Assembly: GCA_964244295.1 (NCBI GenBank) | Contig: CAXTIG010000067.1 | Coordinates: forward strand, 1 to 22,868 | Reading direction: 5' to 3' | Source of the DNA: JAJAZB01 sp964244295 | GTDB taxonomy: Bacteria > Bacteroidota > Bacteroidia > Cytophagales > Spirosomataceae | Length of the DNA: 22,868 nucleotides | Part shown: positions 9,692 through 17,107 of the stretch, one piece after another | Numbering within the stretch: position 1 is the stretch's first letter | Layout: every line of letters starts with the position of its first letter | Translations under genes and position numbers: made by a program | Notes under the pieces: model-generated | What the model saw: the letters and a program-made list of their open reading frames with translations, nothing else | Database searches by the model: none | What the model was told of the DNA's origin: nothing

Positions 9692-9840
9692 TATTAGCCC
9701 CTGATTTCAATCAGGGGAAAGAAGGAGTAGGGGACAGATTGAGAACCGTTTCAACGGTTTATTAGCCGCAAAACCGTTGAAACGGTTCCACCCAGTGCGT
9801 CTGTCGCTGCCTTTTCCCACCACTCAAGTGGTGGGCTGAT
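9692..9840. repeat. cluster of REP-like palindromes sharing a GGCTRATAA flank
   Basis: There are three small palindromes: 9699-9718 (CCCCTGATT stem), 9744-9787 (17-bp perfect inverted repeat AACCGTTTCAACGGTTT, itself made of two mini-hairpins), and 9816-9835 (CCCACCACT stem). The first two are preceded by TTATTAGCC or TTATTAG. The third is followed by GGCTGATAA, the same flank in the opposite orientation. Stems differ but the flank is kept, as in REP families. Confidence 0.65.
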
Positions 9841-9872
9841 AAACTCGCCCTACACCTGCTGAATTTTCTAAC

Positions 9873-9914
9873 GACTATTGACTGCTGACTATCGACTGCT
9901 GACTATCGACTGAT
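9873..9914. repeat. array of six heptamers GACTNNN
   Basis: Six exact 7-base units start with GACT. Their last three bases are ATT, GCT, ATC, GCT, ATC and GAT, so it also reads as three 14-base units. It lies 3 bases beyond the stop codon of the Omp85-like gene. The same heptamer recurs around 15125-15209. Confidence 0.8.
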
Positions 9915-9917
9915 TTT

Positions 9918-12900
9918 TCAGAAATCATACCCCAGCGAGAGGTAAAACACCGGAGGCCGGACGTTTTTGTCTTCGAGGCCCCAGGCAACGTCGAACTTGG
10001 TGAAGTAGCCCAGAAACAAGGTTCGTACCCCGGCTCCGTAGCCGATCAGGTAGGGGTTTTTAAAATTGGTCACCGTAGCCGAGAACGCATTCCCGCCGCC
10101 GCCGACCACTTCGGTGTTCAGGCTGTTCTGACGGCTAAACGGCCCCTGGTTGCCTTTCCAGGCGGTGCCCACGTCGGTGAAGCCCACCAACTGGAAATTG
10201 CGCAGGAAGTTGGACGTAATCGGCCCCCGGTACAGGTAGCGCACCAGCGGCAGGCGCAGTTCGGCGTTGAAAAGCAGGTGGCTGTTGCCCGCCAGTTTGT
10301 TGTAGTTGAAACCCCGCAACGGCGTTACGAAGTTAGTGAAGAGCAGGTCGCGGTTGTCAGCAATTTCCGGGTTGATTGGGTTGTCGGAGTTGCGCGGTTC
10401 CTGGGTGTAAAACAGCCAGTTGTCCATTCCGCCCAGCAGGTCGAGTTTGGGCGAATTGCCCGCCGAGTGCCCAAACGAAACGCGGGTGGCCAGGATGAGA
10501 TCGCGGTGAATTTTCAGGTAATTCCGTAAATCCACCGTCAGCCGGTTAAAACTCTGCGCCGACGAACGCAGGCCCACGTACTCCTGGTATTTGATTTTAA
10601 ACCGGGTGCCTTCGAGCATATTCATGCCGTTGGTGGTGGTGTTGTCGAACACGATTTCGGCCCTGGCTCCGGTGTAATCGGAGGTTTGGTCGGAGTTGGG
10701 AATGGTATTCGGCCCGGTTTCGATGATCCGGGTGAGCGTGTAAAACGGCGATATCGACACCCGCAGCACTTCGTTGATGGGGTACGCCACCGTGGCCGCC
10801 AGGGAGTTGTAGCGGTATTTCCGAATGTCGATGCCTTCGCGATCGGTGTAGATGGTGCGCCGGTCGAAGCGCACGCTGTAATCGAGCCGCCGGGGCAGGT
10901 AGTGGTACTCGCCAAAAATATCGGTGTTCCGGAAATTGGGCGTGATGAAGATACCAGCCCGAATGAGGTTGTTTTCGAGCAAATCGTTCATCGTCAGCAC
11001 GTGTTTGTAGCCAAAATTCCGGACCGGGTCTACCAGAAACGAGCCTTCGTTGCTGTTCACCACGAAGGCATCCCGGTACGGCGTGGGACCTTTCAGTCGG
11101 ATGTTGTCACGGCGGAGGGTGCGGGTGCTGAGGCTGGGGTTTTTGCTGGGGCGTTCAGTGCGACGTTCGGTCAGTTTATACGCTTCGATGTCAAATTTAT
11201 AGTCGTCGGTGTTCACCTCCCCTTCGCGCAGCACCAAGCCACCGGGTTTGGGGGCGGCGGTCGCGTCGGTGGGTGCCACCACTTTGGGGTCGGATTTCGC
11301 CGTCGGAGCCGGGCGGCGGCCTGCCGTCCAGCCTTTGCCTTCGAGTTGACTGACGCGGGGCGTGGGGGTACCGCTCCCTTCGCGGGTCAGGTCCACCCTG
11401 GGCACGAAACCCACGATTTCATCGGTGCCTTCTTCGGCCACGTAGGCCAACGCGCCGCTGGCCGGATCGAGATCGTAGCTGAGGAGGTCGTTGCGAAACT
11501 GAGTCACGGGCCGTACCACACGGCTTAGGGTATCGAAGCGGTACACGTTGCGAATACCCTGGGCGTCGCTGATGAAATACACCGTGCCAGCATCGGTGGC
11601 CACGGGCTGGCTGAGCCGCCCTAAGCCGGGCAGGCCCGATGCCGCCACGCTAGCCGAGTCGATGAGCCGGGTCACGGCCTGCGCCCGGGGATTGCCTTCG
11701 TGCAAAAACAACCCGAAGCGCTCGCGGAGGGTTTTGTAAGTGCCTTTATCCTGGCTGAGCGTGTCGAGCAGGCGGTTGGACACGAACACCACCTGGCTGC
11801 TCGAACGCCCCACGAAGGTGGGTGTCAGGTCGTCGTACAAGTCGTTGGTAAGCGGCAGAACGGCGCTGCGGTTGACGTTGAACAAAAACAAATCGTTTTG
11901 CCCCTTCCGATCGGCACTCAGCACCAGCGCCGACCCATCGTCCGAGACGTCGAAGTCGTTGATCTGGTTGAAGGTTTTCAGGGAACGTTTCACTCGCACC
12001 TTGCCCGCGCCGCGCTCGTCCATGGGGTTGTAAATGTTGAGTTGCAGGCGCCCCTTGTCTTCAAAAATCACCACGGGGGCGTTGCCACGCATCCAGGCCA
12101 CCAGCGGGGCCTGCACGTGCTGCTGGTCGAAAAGCCGACTACCCCGGCTGAGGAGTTCGGTACGTTTGCCGCTTTGCACGTCCACCACGGTCACGCTGTA
12201 TTTTCCCCGCTCGCTCAGAGAGTAGGCCACGTACTTGTGGTCGGGGCTAAGTCGTACCCGGTTGAGGGTCGTTTCCCGAAACATCGAAAAATTTTTCAAC
12301 CGCGAGGTGCCGGGCAGGGGTTGGTAATTTTCGCTGACGCTGTTGGCCATACCCGCGTAAAAATCCCGCCATTCGTTCAGGAAGCGGGGGTAGGGCACAC
12401 CGAGTGTGCTGGCGATGCTGGTCTGTTCATTGCGGATGATGCGCGTCAGGTTGAGGATATTCGAGATGTTGTCGCGCCCGTAGCGTTCGGCGATGTAGTT
12501 CCAGATCGACTGGCCCACCACCTGGGCTTCCGGCCCCGACAGCGAGGAGGGCTTGCGCAAGCGCTTGGCCAGGGCGGCGTCGCGCACGTAGTTATCGAGG
12601 TTGGTACTCCAGCCTTCGGCGATGTAGGCCGTAATGCCCATCATAAACCAGTCGGGCAGGGTAAGCAGCAATGAACTTTGCAGGGCATCTTTCAAACTCC
12701 CGCCGTAGAGCATATCGTACACAAAGACGGCGGCGATTTCCTGAACGAGTTTGCGCCGGAATTCCACCTGATTGCCGGGAAAAGCCACCTGAATCCGGGA
12801 CTTCGAAAGGCTCTCCTCGCGGGTGTCGCGGGCGCTACCGCCCTGCGTGATACCGATGTTGCTCTGGTTCTGGTCGGAAATCGAATTGTAGAGAAAAATC

Positions 12901-13175
12901 TTCGTCCGGCTGTAGGGCGTATACCCCAGCACCTCGGTAATCCGGTCGAAATCCGACTCGGCAAACTGGGCCGCCAACGTGGCGGTGTTCTGGGCATCAC
13001 CGTAGAAAAAAATTTCAAAATTGGTGCTGGTCAGCACCTTCCACTCGAAGCGTTTGTACTGAATTCGGTTTTTTCCAAATTCCTCGAGAGTGGGCATGTA
13101 CTGCTGCGCCCAGGCTCCACCAGCCAGGCCCAGCCCCAAAGCCAGCGAAAACAGCGAACGGGTAAAGGTATTCAT
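9918..13175 (-). CDS. TolB-like propeller / Omp85-type outer-membrane beta-barrel protein with degenerate peptidase-like N-terminus
   Basis: This encodes 1085 residues. A signal peptide (MNTFTRSLFSLALGLGLAGG, cleavage after AWA) decides the start at 13175; the frame opens at 13268, but those 31 codons precede the signal. Residues ~30-280 resemble a peptidase-MA-like domain (QEIAAVFVYDML, then LPDWFMMGITAYIAEGW), but no HExxH is present. Residues ~290-600 contain repeated beta-propeller strands of TolB/PD40 type (RLSPDHKYVAYSLS, DFDVSDDGSALVLSADRKG). A ~100-residue linker follows. From ~700 there is a bacterial surface antigen/Omp85-like barrel with LRGFNYNK (the VRGF-like motif) and a terminal Phe (LSLGYDF). 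By family it is an outer-membrane protein with a periplasmic propeller; its substrate is unknown. It is followed by a terminator at 9607-9645. Confidence 0.85.
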   Translation of the reverse strand: MNTFTRSLFSLALGLGLAGGAWAQQYMPTLEEFGKNRIQYKRFEWKVLTSTNFEIFFYGDAQNTATLAAQFAESDFDRITEVLGYTPYSRTKIFLYNSISDQNQSNIGITQGGSARDTREESLSKSRIQVAFPGNQVEFRRKLVQEIAAVFVYDMLYGGSLKDALQSSLLLTLPDWFMMGITAYIAEGWSTNLDNYVRDAALAKRLRKPSSLSGPEAQVVGQSIWNYIAERYGRDNISNILNLTRIIRNEQTSIASTLGVPYPRFLNEWRDFYAGMANSVSENYQPLPGTSRLKNFSMFRETTLNRVRLSPDHKYVAYSLSERGKYSVTVVDVQSGKRTELLSRGSRLFDQQHVQAPLVAWMRGNAPVVIFEDKGRLQLNIYNPMDERGAGKVRVKRSLKTFNQINDFDVSDDGSALVLSADRKGQNDLFLFNVNRSAVLPLTNDLYDDLTPTFVGRSSSQVVFVSNRLLDTLSQDKGTYKTLRERFGLFLHEGNPRAQAVTRLIDSASVAASGLPGLGRLSQPVATDAGTVYFISDAQGIRNVYRFDTLSRVVRPVTQFRNDLLSYDLDPASGALAYVAEEGTDEIVGFVPRVDLTREGSGTPTPRVSQLEGKGWTAGRRPAPTAKSDPKVVAPTDATAAPKPGGLVLREGEVNTDDYKFDIEAYKLTERRTERPSKNPSLSTRTLRRDNIRLKGPTPYRDAFVVNSNEGSFLVDPVRNFGYKHVLTMNDLLENNLIRAGIFITPNFRNTDIFGEYHYLPRRLDYSVRFDRRTIYTDREGIDIRKYRYNSLAATVAYPINEVLRVSISPFYTLTRIIETGPNTIPNSDQTSDYTGARAEIVFDNTTTNGMNMLEGTRFKIKYQEYVGLRSSAQSFNRLTVDLRNYLKIHRDLILATRVSFGHSAGNSPKLDLLGGMDNWLFYTQEPRNSDNPINPEIADNRDLLFTNFVTPLRGFNYNKLAGNSHLLFNAELRLPLVRYLYRGPITSNFLRNFQLVGFTDVGTAWKGNQGPFSRQNSLNTEVVGGGGNAFSATVTNFKNPYLIGYGAGVRTLFLGYFTKFDVAWGLEDKNVRPPVFYLSLGYDF

Positions 13176-13213
13176 ATCGATGCGGAGCAAAAAACTGTTA
13201 AGGGTAGTGCGTT

Positions 13214-13242
13214 TAGAGTAGAGAGGAAAGAGTAGAGATTTG
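13214..13242. repeat. short 7-base-period repeat (AGAGTAG type) in the intergenic gap
   Basis: The units AGAGTAG, AGAGGAA, AGAGTAG and AGATTTG are aligned at 7 bases from 13215. They sit in the 100-base gap between the FAD oxidoreductase stop and the Omp85-like start. No clear promoter for the downstream gene is visible in this gap, so the two genes may be cotranscribed. Confidence 0.5.
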
Positions 13243-13275
13243 ATTACTGAAAATCTGGTTCTTAGCAACTAATTC

Positions 13276-14373
13276 TCAACTCTCCATTTTCCATTCTCCA
13301 TTTTTTCGACCTGAATATAACGAAAAGAACCGGCTGATATTCACTGCTTCATCGAGTTCTTTCCCCAAAATGAGGTGATCGGCCAATTGATCCGCAAAAA
13401 ACGGTGCCAGCGAAACGCCCTTGCTGCCCAGTCCGTTGAAAATGGCGAGCCGGGGATAGTCGGGGTGCCGACCCAGCAAAGGCCGCCGCCCCTGCACCGC
13501 CGGACGGATGCCCGCCGCCCCTTCCAGCACCGTGTATTCCGGCCTCAGCCAGCCCCGGAGTTTTTCTCCCAAAAACCCCCTTCCTTCCGCCGTAGAAATC
13601 CAATCAAGGGACGTTCCATCGCCTTTCGGCCAGACATACGTGGCCCCGACCCGCAGGGTTCCGTCAGCCCTCGGAATTCCCCAAACGCCCCGGTTAACAA
13701 TTCCGGGCATGGGCGGTGTCCCGGCTGGTTTCACCGTGATCGTTTCCCCCTTCACCGGGTTGAACGGCAGCCAGCCAAAGTACGGATTTTCGGTGGCGTA
13801 CACGCCTTCGCAGAAAACGAGGTGTTCCACCCGAAGGGCACGCCAGGTCAGGACTTCGTCGCCGATGTGCAGGTCGGCGGGGTCGAAGGTGGATTCTTCG
13901 AAAATCCCAAGCGTTTCAAAATACCGCCGAAACCCCGCCAGCAGCGCGGGCACATCCACCCAACCGGCCCGAAGCGTGAGCAGGCCGCCGTGTTCGTTCC
14001 GCACGGCGGGGCTGTACTCGTCGTCGTTGGAATTGGGGCGTAAAAAGTCGCTCAGTTCCGCTTGAGCGGCAAAGGCCAGCCCAGCCTCCCGCTCTGCCGC
14101 CGAGCCGAAGGGCCGGTATAGCGGCGTGGGGTGAAAAAACCGCGCGCCGAGGCGGGTTTCCAGATTGGGATAAAATCGGTGGAGGTAGGGAAACAACTCG
14201 TCGGCCAGCCAGGTTTTCTGCGGTTTGCGCCCCGTCACGGGGTTAAACAGCCCCGCCGCCACCCCCGACGAACTGGGCCGGGCATCACCCAGAATCCGCA
14301 CCCGCTCCCCCCGCCGAAGCAGCGCGTCGGCCAGCAAGGATCCGGCTAAACCTTGTCCGATGAGGAGGTACAT
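13276..14373 (-). CDS. FAD-dependent oxidoreductase (DAO family)
   Basis: This encodes 365 residues. It starts with a Rossmann FAD-binding segment, MYLLIGQGLAGSLLADALLR (GxGxxG at 6-11), then SSGVAAGLFNPVTGRK, a pattern typical of DAO-type flavoenzymes (D-amino acid/glycine oxidase superfamily). A second conserved FAD/substrate region near the C-terminus reads EGAAGIRPAVQGRRPLLGRH and then NGLGSKGVSLAP. The substrate cannot be told; the family oxidises C-N bonds of amines or amino acids. The frame is open to 14460, but those extra codons are the intergenic repeat at 14375-14463, so Met 14373 is the start. The last eight residues (NGEWKMES) are encoded by another repeat at 13277-13300. It lies between cmk and the Omp85-like gene on the same strand. 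Confidence 0.85.
   Translation of the reverse strand: MYLLIGQGLAGSLLADALLRRGERVRILGDARPSSSGVAAGLFNPVTGRKPQKTWLADELFPYLHRFYPNLETRLGARFFHPTPLYRPFGSAAEREAGLAFAAQAELSDFLRPNSNDDEYSPAVRNEHGGLLTLRAGWVDVPALLAGFRRYFETLGIFEESTFDPADLHIGDEVLTWRALRVEHLVFCEGVYATENPYFGWLPFNPVKGETITVKPAGTPPMPGIVNRGVWGIPRADGTLRVGATYVWPKGDGTSLDWISTAEGRGFLGEKLRGWLRPEYTVLEGAAGIRPAVQGRRPLLGRHPDYPRLAIFNGLGSKGVSLAPFFADQLADHLILGKELDEAVNISRFFSLYSGRKNGEWKMES
13277..13305. repeat. ATGGAGA-type heptamer repeat forming the 3' end of the oxidoreductase gene
   Basis: On the minus strand the units are ATGGAGA, ATGGAAA, ATGGAGA and GTTGAGA at 7-base spacing. They encode the C-terminal NGEWKMES of the FAD oxidoreductase and carry its TGA stop. 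Confidence 0.65.
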
Positions 14374-14374
14374 A

Positions 14375-14463
14375 AATGTGCAAATTTCCAATGTGCTAAT
14401 TTCCAATGAAAATGCATCGCCAATTGGTCCATTGGAAATTTGCACATTGGAAATTAGCACATT
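14375..14463. repeat. 34-bp inverted repeat built from 15-base TTTCCAATG units
   Basis: The left arm is 14375-14408 and the right arm 14430-14463. The arms are complementary with two mismatches, and each contains two 15-base units around AATTTCCAATG. The element fills the whole gap between cmk and the oxidoreductase gene. It supplies the cmk stop codon (TAA in GTGCTAATTTCC) and abuts the oxidoreductase start. Confidence 0.85.
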
Positions 14464-15131
14464 TTAAGGCTGGCGAGGTGGGTAACGACATCGAGTTGTT
14501 CCTCCGGGCTAAGGTGGGTGTTGTCGAGCAGGATGGCGTCGTCGGCCTGGCGGAGGGGGCCTTCGGCGCGGGTGGTGTCGAGGTAGTCGCGGTGTTGGAG
14601 GTTTTCCAGAACTGCTTCCAGGTCAATGAGTTCGCCTTTTTCAAGGAGTTCGGCCTGCCGCCGCTGGGCGCGGACGAGCGGGTCGGCGGTCATGAAAATC
14701 TTGAGTTCGGCGTCGGGAAACACGACCGTGCCGATGTCGCGCCCGTCCATCACCAGCCCCCGGTGCCGCCCCATCCGTTGCTGCTGGGCCACCATCGCCC
14801 GCCGCACGGCCACCAGGGCGCTCACCTCGCTCACCCGTTCCGAAATGTACATTTTCCGGATTTCCTCCTCCACGCAGAGGCCGTTGAGGTAGATTTCATT
14901 CCGGCCCAGTTTGGAATTGTACTCAAACGTAACGTGAATGGCTTCGAGGGCTTTAGCCACGTCGCGGGCGTTGGTCAGGGTGATGAAGTGGTCGTGAAAA
15001 TACAAACTCACGGCCCGATACATGGCCCCGGTATCTACGTAGGCGTAGCCGAGGCGGGCGGCCACGGCTTTGGCGGTCGTGCTTTTGCCACAACTCGAAT
15101 AGCCGTCGATGGCGATGATGATTTTAGTCAT
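14454..15131 (-). CDS. cmk: cytidylate kinase
   Basis: This encodes 225 residues, the normal length for the family. It phosphorylates CMP and dCMP with ATP in the cytoplasm, feeding pyrimidine nucleotide synthesis. The P-loop is GYSSCGKST at 10-18. DTGAMYRA at 33-40 is the NMP-binding region. MDGRDIGTVV at 128-137 is the signature before the Walker-B-like strand. The LID-region arginines lie in RAQRRQAELLEKGE (154-167), followed by RDYLDTTR (181-188). The start ATG lies in the first heptamer unit of the 15125-15159 array, and the last three residues (KMC) with the stop come from the 14375-14463 repeat. It is divergent from the adenine deaminase gene with a 144-base gap. The oxidoreductase follows 80 bases downstream on the same strand. 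Confidence 0.97.
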   Translation of the reverse strand: MTKIIIAIDGYSSCGKSTTAKAVAARLGYAYVDTGAMYRAVSLYFHDHFITLTNARDVAKALEAIHVTFEYNSKLGRNEIYLNGLCVEEEIRKMYISERVSEVSALVAVRRAMVAQQQRMGRHRGLVMDGRDIGTVVFPDAELKIFMTADPLVRAQRRQAELLEKGELIDLEAVLENLQHRDYLDTTRAEGPLRQADDAILLDNTHLSPEEQLDVVTHLASLKMC

Positions 15132-15209
15132 TAGTCATTAGTCGGTAGTCGTCAGTCGTGAGCTAAGGCAGTTTCACTGTCGACTATCGACTAATGACTG
15201 ACGACTATC
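15125..15209. repeat. two opposed heptamer arrays between cmk and adenine deaminase
   Basis: Five units of TAGTCNN type occupy 15125-15159 (the fourth and fifth are TAGTCGT and CAGTCGT). Four units of GACTNNN occupy 15182-15209 (ends ATC, AAT, GAC, ATC). The two arrays are the same heptamer in opposite orientation, and both match the array at 9873-9914. The first unit overlaps the cmk start codon. Confidence 0.75.
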
Positions 15210-15212
15210 CCC

Positions 15213-15220
15213 TTACTTTG
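15213..15220 (+). promoter_or_regulatory. candidate -7 element for adenine deaminase
   Basis: TTACTTTG resembles the Bacteroidota -7 element TAnnTTTG but is one base short in spacing. It would place a transcript start near 15227, upstream of both candidate start codons. No clear TTTG -33 box lies at the right distance. Confidence 0.3.
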
Positions 15221-15275
15221 CGAAAGTACGCAGCCCGGTGGCATGAGCCGCCCGCCGCCGTTAAATTTCCAAATC

Positions 15276-17042
15276 ATGCATCTCACCGGCACCCTCGTCG
15301 ACCTCCACCAACGCCGCCTCTACCCCGCCAGGATCACGGTCGAAAACGGCAAAATTTCCCGGATTGAAGAAATTTCTGCCAACCACCTACTGCCGACCCG
15401 TCGGACCGCCCCTGTCTACTACATTCTCCCCGGTTTCGTCGATGCCCACGTTCACGTAGAAAGTTCGATGCTCTCACCCTCCGAATTCGCCCGGCTGGCG
15501 GTGGCGCACGGTACTGTCGCGACGGTGTCCGACCCGCACGAAATCGCCAACGTGCTCGGCGTGCCGGGCGTGGAGTGGATGGTGGAAAACGCCCGGCAAA
15601 CGCCGTTCAAGTTTTGCTTCGGTGCGCCGCCCTGCGTACCGGCCACGCCCTTCGAAACGGCTGGGGCTACGCTCGGCCCGGCGGACGTGGAGTTTTTACT
15701 CGAAACTTACCCCGAAATCGGTTACCTGGCCGAGGTGATGAATTTCCCCGGTGTGCTCCAGGGTGATGCGGATATGCTGGCCAAAATCGCGGTGGCCCGC
15801 CGCCTCGGCTACCCCGTGGACGGCCACGCGCCCGGTCTGTACGGCCACGATGCCCACCGTTACGCGGCGGCGGGTATCCAGACCGACCACGAGTGTTTCA
15901 CGGCGGAAGAAGCCCTCGACAAACTGGCGGCGGGGATGAAAATCCTGATTCGGGAAGGCTCGGCGGCGAAAAATTTCGAGGCGCTCATCCCGCTCCTGCC
16001 CGAATACTGGGAAAGCCTGATGTTTTGCTCCGACGACAAACACCCCGACAGCCTCGCCGAAGGGCACATCAACCAGTTGGTACGGCGGGCGTTGGCGCTT
16101 TTCCCGGAAAATCTGTTTGAGATTCTGACCGTCGCCTGCCTCAACCCCGTCCGGCACTACCGCCTGCCGGTGGGCCTGCTCCGCGAAGGCGACCCGGCGG
16201 ATTTTATCGTGGTGGATGACTTGCAAAAGTTTAACGTGTTGCAAACCTACCTCGCCGGGGAGTTGGTGGCTGAAGGCGGGAACTCGCGGCTGCCGCAGGT
16301 GGCGGTGAAACCGATAAATCGGTTTGGGTGCGGACCAAAGAACGTGGAGGATTTCAAAGCAAAAGCCCCCCCCGCCCCCGAAGGGAGTGCTCCGTTGCTG
16401 TTCCGTTCCAATCCCACCCTACTATCTGGGCCTGCCGAACGTAGCAGCAACGGAGCATCCCCTTCGGGGGCGGGCCGCGTCATCGAAGCCCTCGACGGCC
16501 AACTCATCACTAACGTCCTCACGCTGCCCCTCACGCTCGACGCCGAAGGCTTTGCGGTAACCGACCCGGAGCGCGACGTGCTCAAACTCACCGTCGTCAA
16601 TCGCTACACCGAGGCTCCGCCTGCCGTGGCTTTTATCCGAAATTTTGGGTTGAAACGCGGGGCGATTGCCTCGTCGGTGGCGCACGATTCGCACAACGTC
16701 ATCGCCGTCGGGGCCGACGACGCGAGCCTCTGCGAGGCGGTCAATTTAATTATCCGGGAACGGGGCGGCGTGTGCGTGGTCGACGGCGACCGGTACGAAA
16801 TCCTGCCCCTGCCCATCGCGGGCCTGATGAGCGACCTCGATGGCTACGAAGTGGCGCGCCGCTACGCCGAACTGGATGCCCTGGCGAAGGAGTTGGGCAG
16901 TACGCTGGCCGCGCCATTCATGACGCTTTCGTTCATGGCCTTGCTCGTGATTCCCCACCTGAAACTGAGCGACCAGGGGTTGTTCGACGGGGATGGGTTT
17001 GGGTTTACGGAGTCTTTCATTTCTACCCATTTGTCATCCTGA
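15276..17042 (+). CDS. ade: adenine deaminase
   Basis: This encodes 588 residues from Met 15276. It converts adenine to hypoxanthine and ammonia (purine salvage, cytoplasmic, metal-dependent amidohydrolase). The metal-binding motif PGFVDAHVHVESSML is at ~52-66. Further family landmarks are VSDPHEIANVLG, APPCVPAT, GHAPGL, TDHECFT, MKILIREGSAAKN and FCSDDKHPD. The C-terminal domain has EALDGQLITN, SVAHDSHN and GLMSD. An upstream in-frame ATG at 15243 would add 11 residues (SRPPPLNFQI) that do not look like the family start, so I prefer 15276. Two oddities exist. About 35 residues (366-400, rich in Pro, Ser and Gly) are encoded by a palindromic element at 16371-16474, placed between the deaminase core and the C-terminal domain. 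The last residues (HLSS) plus stop come from the repeat at 17032-17060. Confidence 0.95.
   Translation: MHLTGTLVDLHQRRLYPARITVENGKISRIEEISANHLLPTRRTAPVYYILPGFVDAHVHVESSMLSPSEFARLAVAHGTVATVSDPHEIANVLGVPGVEWMVENARQTPFKFCFGAPPCVPATPFETAGATLGPADVEFLLETYPEIGYLAEVMNFPGVLQGDADMLAKIAVARRLGYPVDGHAPGLYGHDAHRYAAAGIQTDHECFTAEEALDKLAAGMKILIREGSAAKNFEALIPLLPEYWESLMFCSDDKHPDSLAEGHINQLVRRALALFPENLFEILTVACLNPVRHYRLPVGLLREGDPADFIVVDDLQKFNVLQTYLAGELVAEGGNSRLPQVAVKPINRFGCGPKNVEDFKAKAPPAPEGSAPLLFRSNPTLLSGPAERSSNGASPSGAGRVIEALDGQLITNVLTLPLTLDAEGFAVTDPERDVLKLTVVNRYTEAPPAVAFIRNFGLKRGAIASSVAHDSHNVIAVGADDASLCEAVNLIIRERGGVCVVDGDRYEILPLPIAGLMSDLDGYEVARRYAELDALAKELGSTLAAPFMTLSFMALLVIPHLKLSDQGLFDGDGFGFTESFISTHLSS
16371..16474. 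repeat. ~104-bp imperfect palindromic element inserted in frame within ade
   Basis: The left arm is 16371-16408 and the right arm 16437-16474. The arms are 38 bases, complementary except for four mismatches (core GCCCCCGAAGGG and GCTCCGTTGCTG), with a 28-base spacer. The element is GC-rich and looks like a mobile intergenic palindrome. Here it keeps the reading frame open and encodes an extra Pro/Ser-rich peptide. Confidence 0.8.
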
Positions 17043-17060
17043 GCGTAGCGAAGGATGACA
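17032..17060. repeat. TGTCATCCT/AGGATGACA palindromic intergenic repeat
   Basis: A 9-bp perfect stem (17032-17040 with 17052-17060) surrounds the loop GAGCGTAGCGA. It matches from memory a very widespread bacterial intergenic repeat that often yields spurious peptides of the form VILSVAKD, which is what the plus strand reads here. The adenine deaminase TGA stop (17040-17042) lies inside it. Confidence 0.75.
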
Positions 17061-17107
17061 GCCCCTGTGGAACAGCGCGTTGGGAGTTCCTATATTTTCG
17101 CTTTCAC

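Noticed and set aside
9207..9710. Extension of the adhesin reading frame to an ATG at 9710
   Set aside because: The extra ~168 residues precede any signal peptide, have no domain character and cross the terminator hairpin at 9607-9645 and the duplicated 19-base elements.
10686..12674. Plus-strand frames of 280 and 324 codons opposite the Omp85-like gene
   Set aside because: They are compositional shadows of a gene with a signal peptide, propeller and barrel motifs on the other strand.
9873..15209. GACTNNN arrays considered as transcription-factor operators
   Set aside because: Unit number and orientation vary, they lie at both gene ends and starts, and similar 7-base periodic runs with other words occur nearby, which fits repeats better than operators.
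16772..17107. In-frame upstream extension of the PPIase
   Set aside because: It overlaps the well-supported adenine deaminase gene and the TCATCCT repeat. The lipoprotein signal begins at 17108.
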